From Cokeromyces recurvatus (lineage: Eukaryota > Mucoromycota > Mucoromycetes > Mucorales > Mucoraceae): 64,000 bases of DNA. The notes below the pieces were generated by a model. The model searched no databases, was not told where the DNA came from, and was given only the letters and a program-made list of their open reading frames with translations. Shown in pieces: positions 48,072 to 58,389 of this stretch; the first letter of the stretch is position 1, and the number at the start of each line of letters is the position of its first letter. The stretch is from the NCBI RefSeq assembly GCF_025118155.1, contig NW_026251387.1:1005001-1069000 (forward strand). Reading direction: 5' to 3'. A program made the position numbers and the translations under genes.

Positions 48072-49518
48072 TTATGGTATTTTACGAACATCGGTTAAAC
48101 TTCCTCGTCGGTAAGAAGGTTTAGTATTATTGGTTGATTTTGGTAATGGTGAAGATTCAGAAGTGGTTACTTTAGGTTCATTAATATTAGTATTACGTAA
48201 TGTCAATGGTAAAGCGCCCATTCTATAAGAAAAAGTTAATAAATTATAGAAAATACATATATATGTCTTACCTTGCATAAAACATTTGTAATCTCAATCG
48301 CATAGCCTCATGATACAAGTCTTGAATATCTCGATTGTTATATAGTCCTTGTCTGATATTTCGAATGAATACATAAAACTCACAAACAGCTACTAATCGA
48401 TCTCTACAAAACCTATCAATACAAGCCCAATCATCAAAGTATGAAATACGAAAGCGATAAGGCAGACTTGTACCATCGCTTCTTCCACATGCTTGACAGC
48501 CATTGAAAACAGTTGTTTGTGTATAACTACTACTATTGTTACTAGCATTGCTTAATCGTTCCCACATCTTAGTTGCTGTAGCTGATATCTTCAACGATGC
48601 TCCTGCAATTATTTTTTTTGTCTGTTCCTCTTGAAATCCAGTTGGAGCTTCTTCGATAAAACATGTATTCATCACAATCGCTTCATTTACTTTACGAATT
48701 GATAAACGATTATTAGGTCCAAATCTTAAACAGGCTTCCACATCCTCTTCTTGACAAGCTTTCATGAATGGTATCATGTGAATTTTTTTTAAACTGACTT
48801 TAGTGCCTGTCTTTACAAATTCTTTAAATTCATCCAGTAATAAAGCATCAGTATCGCCTGTTAATTTTGGTGGAGGTAATGCGGTAGTTTGCTGCAATAC
48901 TAAATTATCATGAGATGCCATATCCTCCATTCGTTTTCTTAATTCTTGTAACTGCATTTGTTCTGCTCCTAACCGCTCTCTTGTCTCTCTTAGTTGATTC
49001 TCAAGGTGTCGTTGAGCAATCTGTAAATTATGCTTTTCACGCTTTTCATGAGCTACCATGCCATTTGCTTCTTCAAAAAGTCGGCGTGAAAGGTCCTCAA
49101 GTTCACTTTCAACCATATCTTTTGAATGTTGTATTTCGGCTACACGTTCAATTTCGTCTACATATTTGTCATTTAACATTTCCATGTCATTTTGGAGACG
49201 CTGGAATTGAGCTGTTTTGGTATCGAGTTGTTCGCTAATATTTTGAAGATTATCATTAAGATTAGCAATTGACTGTAGTTGGTCATCGATGCGTGTCTGC
49301 TCAATACTTAATTGAGCTTGGAGTTGTTCTATTTGGGTCTCATATTGGGATTTTTCGGCAAGAAGTTGTTGAATTATGGGTATGGGAGATTGACAAAGTG
49401 AGCAAATAGATAAATTGTTAGAGTCTAGAATATATTGACAAGGACAATCATTATTTGTAATAGATTGTACTTCAATGTTGTTCTCTAAATCATCTACTTT
49501 TATGCCATCATCCTCCAT
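48072..49518 (-). CDS. Sec2/Rabin8-type Rab guanine nucleotide exchange factor
   Basis: Two exons, 49518-48272 and 48222-48072. A long coiled coil spans roughly residues 45-205 and contains the GEF core: VESELEDLSRRLFEEANGM, then VAHEKREKHNLQIAQR. This is the Sec2 signature that opens Rab8/Sec4-type GTPases. Upstream lies a cysteine-containing leader (CPCQYILDSNNLSICSLC) that looks like a small metal-binding knuckle. Downstream is a second domain with CQACGRSDGTSLPYRFRIS and RFCRDRLVAVCEFYVFIRN, like the C-terminal region of fungal and animal Rabin homologues. A short basic/serine tail is added by the second exon. Sec2 acts on post-Golgi vesicles, recruiting Sec4 and myosin V for polarised growth. 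Confidence 0.88.
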
Positions 49519-49527
49519 TTTATATTT

Positions 49528-49563
<36 letters not shown>

Positions 49564-49900
49564 GGGAAACTTCTAATAGTTGAATAAAAAAGGGAAATGT
49601 TTATAGATTCATTTTATTTATTGGTTGCTTTTTATGTCCAATAAGCTTGCGATTTCTAAAGTGACATTACTTCAGTCTCAGTTAGTTTTAATTCAATTAG
49701 AAAGAAATGAAAGATCCCAAATGGTCAAAAACACACACACACACACAAATCATTGTTATACTTTTGGTAAGTGATTACACCAATACATCAATATACAATG
49801 TAGCCCTCATGTATAGACACATTATCCAGGCATAATCACTAATAAAAGTATGTAATTTTCTTTAGATGATACTGACTTATTATCACTAATTGTACGAGCA
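49519..49900. other. Intergenic, Sec2 upstream region
   Basis: AT-rich with an (AC)n run near 49731-49746. No gene seen. Confidence 0.4.
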
Positions 49901-52900
49901 TACTCCTGGATCAATATATGTGTAAAAACAATAAATATCTCTATTAAAATATCAGTAAATAAACAACTATAAAATTATGAAGATTAGTAAAGTCAACGAC
50001 GAGACCGAACAATAGTTCTAAAAGTCGACTATTTTATATATAATTTCAAATGATGAGTATTTATATAAAAATATCTGATATTAGAGAGGAATTAGAAAAG
50101 TATTAATAATATTTAGTATTGTTAGTAAAGTGTACAGCGTCTTTAAATTTATAATTCATGAAGGAGTATAACATAAACAAGTTAAAATCTCTTCTTTTAT
50201 ATTATTTGTGCAGGTATTTTAAATCTAGAATTAAAATAAAATAAAATAAAATAAAATAAAATAAAATAAAAAAAAGGGGTAAATAACTTTGATTATCTTA
50301 TTTTGATGATTGGTCGAATTATCATGAAATTTTATTGCATGTTAGATCGAGACAATCAATATAGTATATTTCACTGGACTAAACCACAGTTGGTCATCTT
50401 CAATTAACAATGATAAAAATAATTCGTGCAATTATCTAAGACTTTTACTTTACAAAAGTTAACAGTAGGGGATAGTAGTAGATGTAATAAAAGTTATAAC
50501 AGAGGTAAGAATTGACTACAATTAAGAAAGCAAGAAAAGGAGTGAAGTATTTATTATTTGATATTTGCAAAAATATTTATGTGGGTTTAATCCCAAAGTA
50601 TGTCAACAATAAGGTGTTTATCATATAATCCTCGTTTTTTTACCTGATTTCTCGAAACAACTACAGGGCAAATCTTCTTTTATTTTTGTTCCAATTTATT
50701 ATTGCTTTGGGGTGCAGTGAGTAGGGTGATCTATGTATATATCATTCTTATTTTCTTTATACCCAACAAAATTCCTATTTAAAGGTAAATCAGGCCTTTA
50801 AAAAGAAACGGATTTTTTATTACAAGTGTAAGTTTAAACTACAGCAATACATTTAGCTGCTTGTTATAAAAAAAAATTCCCTTTTTTATTAACCAATACT
50901 GATTATTAATAATTTAACTAATAAGTTTATAAATTGATTACAACATGTCCGTTCAATTAAACAAAGATCAAAGAGAATGCAAATGTTCAACTTACTCTCA
51001 AAGTGAGTTGGGATATAGTGTTGTTCACAGACATACAGTCCATATACATCAAGAAATTGATGAAGGTCTAGAAGATGCAAATGCAACTGAACAAAGTAAA
51101 TAGAAGTTAAAAATATACATTTCAAACGTTACAATTAATAAATTCAATAATACCAACTTTTTTTTTGTTATCGCGCTAAAGATGTTTATGATGCAAATGA
51201 TGACCTAATTTTTGACGATAGCGATGCCATTGATGCTATTGATTTAGAAGACTTGGATTTTTTAGAAGGAGAAGAGGATGTAGTTGAAGGTATGTACTAC
51301 TTATTAAAAAAATAGTGTTATTATAATTATCTTCATATAGCTTTTTTATGTCATGAGCTGACTTATAATGTCATGTTTCATGATTAAACATGCGGGTCAT
51401 AAATTTATTTAAGAAATTCTATCCTAACTCTCTCTTGATCCGCTCTATCTAATAACATTAAAATCACTGACACTTCATTGTCAACAGTATACCTTATTCG
51501 GTCGTAACTAACACTTTTCTGATTCACATCTTATCCTCAGACCTCTTTAACAATTCTTATAAATAACCATCAATTTAAATTCATAAATAAAGTAATTGAC
51601 TTTAGAACTATTGTTCGGTCTCGTTGACTCTTTTTGTCTTAATATTATTTTTTATTTTCTAATATTTTTATTTGATATTTTAAAAAGAAATATCACAATT
51701 TATACTAATTTTTTTATTTACTTTATTCATTTTACAGATAGATGAAATTAGCGATAGCTTGGAAGCTAACGATGTAAAATTATTCAACACCAGTGAAAAT
51801 GAAGCCCTTCCATATTATATTATGATTTCTTTTGGCATTCTTTCAATCTACCACTTTGACAGTTACAGCTACAGAAAGCCTATTCAAATTTATGAATGCT
51901 ATACTGTTTCTACTTGGAATCAATTATGCATTCCCTTCTAAACTTAGCACAATCAAATCGAAAATCTCTGTTAATTATGCTAGCTGAATATAAATTTATA
52001 AAAATAACTTTATATAAGATAAACTGGGGTAAACTAAGAATAACACAAATAGACGTAATAATTGATTCTACTCAGAGTACACACATTAGTTATAAAAATG
52101 AATAAGATATACAAATGACATAAACCTATATCTTAAATAACTCTTAGTAATCCTTCTATAATTATATTATCAAATACAATTTGTTATATTTTTATCTTCT
52201 TACTACCCATCATCCTTATCCACAAAATACATAAATACTCTTACATTATTAACCCTTATTTTATATACTTGAACTATAATTGAATCTAACTCTTAATAAA
52301 AACTTATTGACAAGTCTCAACGTACTTCCTCTGTCTGTTTTCTTTTATTTTGTGATGGAATGTAAATAAAAGATAAAAGATAAAATAGAAAAGAGAGAAA
52401 GGGAACAAAAGGAAGTATAGTTTAAGACTGTTTTATTCAATAAAAAATAAAGAATAAAAATTGAAGGTTTTTGAGAAAGAAGTTAAAGATTATTTTGTGT
52501 CTAAACAACTGCTTGTATTTATATTAATGAATCCTGAATCAAAGAAATAAAAATAACCGTCAAAGAACATGAGTCATGAAACAGTGTTAGTATTCGGATA
52601 TACGTCTTGTTGATTCAAGAGACTGATCTATGGATTATCTATTGGGTGTTATAATGATCTGATCAAGTTTTAAATAAAAAAATTTATTGTTTAATCTGAG
52701 TATATGTTCCTGATATCTTTTATGTTTTATTTTATTGGATCAAAGACGACCTGAATCCTTTATCAAGGTTATAAAAATAAATATTTAGAAATGGTACGAT
52801 GTCTTATAATTGATACATCTAGACAATTGGATGTCGATAAGTTTTATATTATTTACAAGATGTTATATACAGAGTTTTATTTCATATTCAGGCTTATATT

Positions 52901-53139
52901 TTATCCTGTATTATGTAATTCATCTATTATAATATTACTTATGATTATATCCAGAGCTTGTTCTATAACATATTTCTCTTTTATTTTTTTCTTTATATTT
53001 TTATTATTCAACTTACCTAAACCACAACATTAATTTTAAAACTATTGTTCAGTCCAGTTATTTCTTTTGATTATTTATTTGTTTTGAATATTTTTTACTT
53101 GATATTCTATAAGAAATATTACACACTGTAGCAGGAGTA
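49901..53139. mobile_element. Decayed 3.2-kb DNA transposon with diverged terminal inverted repeats
   Basis: A sequence at 49901-50030 recurs in inverted orientation at 53036-53139. Shared blocks are CTATTGTTC(A/G)GTC, TGATATT(C/T)TA, an AAATATT/AGATATT block, ACACA and the terminal CAGGAGTA. A third copy of the inner part of this end, in direct orientation to the right one, lies at 51598-51690 and is closer in sequence to the left end. Between them is a decayed reading frame (50945-51952). The ends differ by many substitutions, so the element is old. Confidence 0.5.
50945..51952 (+). pseudogene. Remnant of a transposon protein with Cys-rich N-terminus
   Basis: The first piece (50945-51095) starts MSVQLNKDQRECKCS and has GYSVVHRHTVHIH. 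It splices in frame to 51182-51291, which encodes an acidic run with DDLIFDDSDAIDAIDLED and DFLEGEEDVVE. A later piece at about 51738-51952 includes EISDSLEANDVKLFNTSEN in one frame, then, in another, LTVTATESLFKFMNAILFL and INYAFPSKLSTIKSKI. The order Cys motif, acidic region, then a helical hydrophobic segment resembles large class II transposon proteins that I recall from Mucorales genomes. Frame changes and stops show it is not functional. Confidence 0.45.
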
Positions 53140-53218
53140 CTTTAAATTATCATTTAATCGGAGTTTAAAATTAAAGAATCCCCATATGAGATAATTTTTG
53201 ACCTCTAAAATCAACAAA

Positions 53219-53290
53219 GGCTTCTTGGTTTAGTGGTATAATTCTCGCTTAGGGTGCGAGAGGTCCCGGGTTCGATTCCCGGAGAAGCCC
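53219..53290 (+). tRNA. tRNA-Pro (anticodon AGG)
   Basis: A 72-nt cloverleaf: acceptor GGCTTCT/AGAAGCC, D-arm GGTTTAGTGGTATAATTC, anticodon stem CTCGC/GCGAG with loop TTAGGGT (anticodon AGG), and T-arm CCCGG-GTTCGATT-CCGGG. The discriminator base is C, as is usual for eukaryotic tRNA-Pro. No intron, no encoded CCA. Confidence 0.95.
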
Positions 53291-54845
53291 ATTATTTTTT
53301 AAATGTTACACTGGTGTGGTGCATATAGTGTTTTTGTTGTAAGTTGTTAAACTATGTTATTTGTTTTGTACTACCTTTGATAAATATAAATATTGACATT
53401 TTTTTTTTTTTTTACTCAGAGAAGAATTTTCGAAATAAATAAACCAAACACTAATCAAAGTCTTCTGTTTAATAATAAATATTACTACTACCTACAGATC
53501 AAATCTGACATTATTAATACAATTAAGAATTTTTATTTGTAAGAAATATAAAGAAAAGAAAAAAAAAAGACTAATGGGCTCGTAGCTTATAAAATTACTG
53601 AATTACACTAGTCTGTTCAAATATAATAATATAAGTAACTAAAAATTCTTTTAAAACAAAAGGTAGGTAGAAAAAGTAAAAGATTAGTCACATTATGGGG
53701 AAAATAAATAAAATGTTAAAAAGAGCGCTTGGAGGACTAATCTATCAAGGGTGGTTCTAAATCGGAAAGTGGGGGGGGGAAAGAGGAATATAATTGTGAG
53801 TTAGGCAATTTATCTCATGTAATATGGAACATATTAAGAGCCAATAAACAAATCATAGAAAAGCAGATATTATATTAGAAGGTTTTTTGAAAGAAAGTTT
53901 ATTGAGGAGAAAGGAAAAATGGTTGTCAATTGTTTGTAGCATTTGCAATTTGTGGTGCATATGGAGACGTTGTATTGAATGAGTTCTACAAAATAGTTGA
54001 TTAGAATGAAAAGGGTGATATGAAAGATAATCGTGGGGTAACCAGCCGAAACGCCAATGAAGACGCCAACTTCGATCAGATTACACTATAGGCAACAAAA
54101 GGATAAGATCAATCATTGACATATTACGACAGGCAGATGAATACATGGAATAGAAAAGAAAGTTTCTTGAGCTATTTTTTTTTTAGAGATGATAATGTAA
54201 TTTCTTTTCCTTTTACAGTCAGCAATGTTAGTTCAAAAGCAAACTACAAAATTATTAGTATTACAAGTTGTAAGTAAACAAGAGAAGAACTTTAAATACA
54301 AAAAAAAAAAAAAAAAAAAGAGATAAATATGTACACATATATAATTCTATTCTGCTGATAGATGATAGAACATTATAAATCAATACAGAACCACAGACCT
54401 GTATTTATTGCTACGTATGTATACAGATGTATAATTATCTATAGGAAAAAATGACTTATGAACAATCGTAGTTGCTGTATAGATATTAGTACAGTGATAG
54501 ATTTATCCTTCTAATCGAATTAATTAGCCTAATTTTATAGTTCATAATTAGCTGTAGCCATCAATTCTTCCAAAAATCAATCATTCTTACCACCTTCAGA
54601 AGATAAACGCTCAAATCATTAAATCTTCATTTATCTTAATGATAAATGTTTATTTTCAAAAAAAAAAAAAAAACCATCAGCCTAATAAGTCCTTATAGTA
54701 AAGCAACTTTTCTGAGTATTTTATGATTGATTAGGAGACTTTTTTTTTTTTTTCTTTTTAGGAGACAGGGTGCTACAATAGAAAATACACCTTTTATTCA
54801 TACTTGTTATACATTTTTTCTTTTATTAAATGTATATCGTATGTA
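53291..54845. other. Intergenic, partly less AT-rich, unassigned
   Basis: The stretch at about 53670-54130 has visibly more G and C than its surroundings and fewer homopolymers, but no frame stays open. A candidate acceptor/exon/donor (CTTTTACAG at about 54220, short open frame to about 54270) is seen without partners. It may hold a non-coding transcript or a decayed gene. Homopolymers occur at 54301-54319 and 54659-54673. Confidence 0.4.
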
Positions 54846-55196
54846 TTAAGCATTCAGTGTGTATGATTCTGAAGTTTTATTTTGTTCAGTAGCTAGAGAA
54901 TGTCTCTTTTGTTTTTTTATTGACTTTTTGATAAGATCGGAAAGTGTAGTAGACCATGTTATGGATTTATTATTATTAGAATGAGATGATAATCGTCGAC
55001 GACCATAGGGTAAATTACTGTCATTAGTTTCTATTATTGAATCATCATTTACGGTAGTATAGACACCATCTCTATAATGTGTTTGATAATAGTCTTTGCC
55101 TTTGAATTCAAAATCTGATTGTGTTTCTCGTCGCTTTGTGTATCTATTCACTTGATGTAAATCATATTGCGTTCGTAATTTATCAATAAATCCCAT
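54846..55196 (-). CDS. Small basic protein of unknown function (116 aa)
   Basis: An intronless frame starting [19 protein letters not shown]. The first 50 residues (through [18 protein letters not shown]) are rich in Tyr, Arg and Lys with little low complexity and look structurally constrained. The second half is Ser/Asn-rich and ends in a basic helix ([15 protein letters not shown]) and a polar tail. I do not recognise a family. A Met-Gly start could allow N-myristoylation, although the following residues were not assessed against a predictor. Composition differs from the random AT-driven frames around it, which supports it being a real gene. Confidence 0.6.
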   Translation of the reverse strand: MGFIDKLRTQYDLHQVNRYTKRRETQSDFEFKGKDYYQTHYRDGVYTTVNDDSIIETNDSNLPYGRRRLSSHSNNNKSITWSTTLSDLIKKSIKKQKRHSLATEQNKTSESYTLNA

Positions 55197-55814
55197 AGTT
55201 ATAACTAAAAGGAAAGCAACAGTAACAGAAAAGAAATAAATAAAAAAGAGAAAAGTTGGTTTTATTTAAGGGGAAAAAAAGAAACATAATTTTGCGGTGT
55301 ATGTAGTATTATTAACAACATATTAAGTATGTAATCAGATGACAAAAAAAAAAAGGATTTGCATAATTCCTATTTTTATCATAACTAGAATTTTGTCTTC
55401 GCACATAGAAGGAATTAAAAATAATAGAAAGGAGAGAAATAGGAAGTAATTACTACTATTGCTACAAAAAAAAAAAAATAACCTGATAGTAACATTATTA
55501 ATAAGATGAATGATAAAATATAAATAGATAAAAAGAATATATTATCTTTCTGTTTGTAAAGAAATCGAAAACTTTCCTCTTTTGTAAAATATAGACTAAA
55601 ATATTTATTTTCCTAATTTATATTATTTCTTTTCTTGTGAATAGCATTTCAATAGTTCAAATTATTGTCTTATTAACTTGCTTGTTTTTTATAAAGTTTA
55701 GCATCAAAAATAGAATAAATATTATCTTCCTTTGAGAGAATAAATAGAAAAATGTCTTCTCATCTAATCTATCTCGTAATTCATAGTTGAAGGTTCATTA
55801 GAACATTATCTATA
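55197..55814. other. Intergenic AT-rich DNA
   Basis: Probable upstream region of the small protein, then non-coding sequence up to the TA that flanks the Tc1 element. Nothing else recognised. Confidence 0.4.
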
Positions 55815-56580
55815 CAGTGACTCACAAAAGTGTTTGCAATGTTTTATGACTTTTGGCTTTCCTTAATGCACAACATAAATGAATAAAGATACGTTAATAA
55901 AAGTATTTTTAATGAAAAACTGACAAAATTTACATTATTTTTATAGCTTCTTAATCTCATTTAAATGCATGAATGTTCATTTTGACAACAAATCATGCCA
56001 TTTTATGCGGTTTAGCTGTCTCGATGCATAATATTTTTTTTTGTCTATTTTTCTTAACAAAAACAAAATTTGTGCATTATTCCCATTAACACATAGATCA
56101 TTACATACAATAGAATGAGACCAATTACTTACGATAAAAAGATGGATATTTTAGCAAAACTTAATGCTAAGGAGCCTTATAGTGATATTTATAAGACAGT
56201 GGGCGTGTCAACTAGGACGATTGGTAGAATTGCCAAAGAAAATCAAATTGAGGTTAACGTAAAAGAAGGTAGACCAAAAAGGATTAGTCTATTACTTGGA
56301 AGAATAATTGCACGATCTTTTTATACAGATCATTTTATCACTGCAATGGACGCTGCACGGAACTTACATAGTCAAGGGTATGATATTTTTAAGGGCCATG
56401 GGCTTTGTAAGAAAGATGCATATATACTGTAAGTATCATTAAAAAAGGGGAGACTTCTGTCTTTCTGTTTGCTAGTATATGCTATTTGATACTTTGTTTA
56501 ATAAATAGATAATTAGTTATTGCGGATTTGCATAAATTACCTAAAACTCCGAAACATGGCCATACTTTTGTGAGTCACTG
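55815..56580. mobile_element. Tc1/mariner deletion derivative, 766 bp, with TIRs and TA target duplication
   Basis: The left end reads CAGTGACTCACAAAAGTGTT and the right end, on the opposite strand, CAGTGACTCACAAAAGTATG; the first 17 bases are identical. TA flanks both sides (55813-55814 and 56581-56582), the canonical Tc1/mariner target duplication. The interior keeps only an N-terminal transposase fragment, so the element is non-autonomous. Confidence 0.9.
56115..56432 (+). pseudogene. Truncated Tc1 transposase, DNA-binding part only
   Basis: The frame begins MRPITYDKKMDILAKLNAK and continues with YKTVGVSTRTIGRIAKENQ and KEGRPKRIS, a helix-turn-helix followed by the GRP(K/R) motif typical of Tc1/mariner DNA-binding regions. 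A second helical part (MDAARNLHSQGYDIF) follows, then stop. The DDE/DDD catalytic domain, which should add over 150 residues, is absent. Confidence 0.75.
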
Positions 56581-56737
56581 TAGGTATAAATGAAAATATG
56601 CAAAATTATAACACCAGTTGTTTGAATAAAAACCTTCCTTGTTTTTCAAACAATACTAAAATAAAGTAACTCTAAAAAACCAGATAATACAGTAACAACT
56701 GAAAGAGAGATAATTAAAGACTTAAGAAACAAGCTTT

Positions 56738-57979
56738 ATGTACCAAGTATATGACCGAATATTGGCTTGTACTTTTTATTTATATGTAATTAACACTGTC
56801 TATAAACTAGATTTTTGGACGGAAACAGAATGGCAGCAATGGTCTGTCCACAACTTTGACTATGAAGCTACTAAACAAAATTCAGGTATTAAACGAATGG
56901 TAGCTCACGATGACCTGAGTAAAGATTTAAATACTTTGATTAAAGCTCTTAATAAAAACAGAAGAAAAGTGCAAAGACTAAAACAAATTAAATTAGTGAT
57001 GAAAAGTAAAAGTAGCTTAATGTTGTACGGGTTTGACTTGAGAGTTTACTCATTTTTTTTTCCAATTTAAATAGCTATCCATAATGACTATGTTAATTCT
57101 CACTTTTGGGGAGTACAAGCGGTGAAGAGTGCTAAATTAAGTGATAGACAATTCATTGCAAAATTGTCTAGGAGTGTTGCAGAGGCTTTTACCTACATTA
57201 AGTAATAAACTTTGTTACATGTATTTAACTAATTTAATTTTAATCTGTTAGGAAAACTTCGCTTCTGCTACGTTAACTAAGATAGCAATAAATGTAAAAC
57301 TGCAGGATATTAAGAAAAGAACACATGAAGAAATGACAGAAGATGAAGGATGCAACAAAGATGAAATTGAAGTTGACAGTTATGATGAGAAAAGTTATAA
57401 CATTAGTGATGATGTAACCAAGAAAAAAAAATGAAGAGAAAGACGATGAACAGGAAGAAATTATGTACTTCATAAAGAAAAATATAGTGAATAGTAATAA
57501 CGGTATACGATTTGAACTATTTAAATGGGCTTTTAAACTCGTAAACAAGAAATATTATTATTTTATGAATTCACTTAATCAAATCCTCCTATGAATAGCA
57601 CAAAAATGAGGATTACACACCATCAGAAGATGTTATTGACAACATTTTTCTTAGAAAGGAAAGTGATCTTGACCATTTGAAAACATACACTAGTAATGAA
57701 GCTTTGAATTCGACATGTAATATCATGGGATGCAGGATTGATCTTTTGTTATCTTCATTCAAAATAAATATCTGTTCTTGCGAGTGGAAAGTAAATAATG
57801 TATGCCCTTCTGTTGCAAGAAAACAAGAAAGCAAAAATTTAAGAGTAAACGCTTCCATTTTAGAAGCATTGCTTAGACTCCCTCATGAAATGAATGATAG
57901 CAATATAAATCCTTTTACCTTGATGTATTCTGATTGGATAGGTAGAGATGGAATGTTGTATTTGTACATAACACCATAA
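56738..57979 (+). pseudogene. Broken lineage-type gene with PD-(D/E)XK-like motif
   Basis: Pieces in several frames. The first (56738-57070) contains DFWTETEWQQWSVHNFDYE and a basic helix. Then comes HNDYVNSHFWGVQAVKSAK (about 57080-57145), then an acidic region at about 57270-57595 whose frame is broken at an A-run near 57422. The last open piece (57677-57979) has CRIDLLLSSFKINICSCEW followed by Lys, i.e. an Asp about 15 residues before a Glu-x-Lys, then RVNASILEALLRLP and DWIGRDGMLYLY. The D...ExK spacing and flanking beta-like hydrophobics fit the PD-(D/E)XK nuclease fold. I recall similar repeated hypothetical proteins in Mucorales. Function unknown; the gene is disrupted. Confidence 0.45.
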
Positions 57980-58389
57980 AGAGATAATAAAATATAAATA
58001 TTGAATATTCATTACACAATAATGTTGTATAAACAATATTATCATCATATTATGTAATCATTAAACGTAAAACCTGCAAATGAAGCCCTTATTGAATTAA
58101 CGATATGTCAAATATAATACCAAACATGACTGTTGATAATATCATAAAAAGGTCAATATTTAACACAGCACAACACAATACAACACCAATGAAATAGCAT
58201 CTATAAATATCATCTATAACTACCAAGAAAAGTATAAATAGTCAGAGTTTGTACAAGAAGAATAGTTAGCTTTTTTTTATATAATTTTTTCTAATCATTA
58301 CTTGTGCCTGTATCTCACGATTTGTTTTGTCTTCTTATATTCTTTACTATACAACACAGAGTCTGCCATAAAATCTTTGTAACTCCACA

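Noticed and set aside
52791..53033. 80-codon hydrophobic plus-strand frame
   Set aside because: Lies inside the decayed TIR element, AT-driven composition, no recognisable transposon domain.
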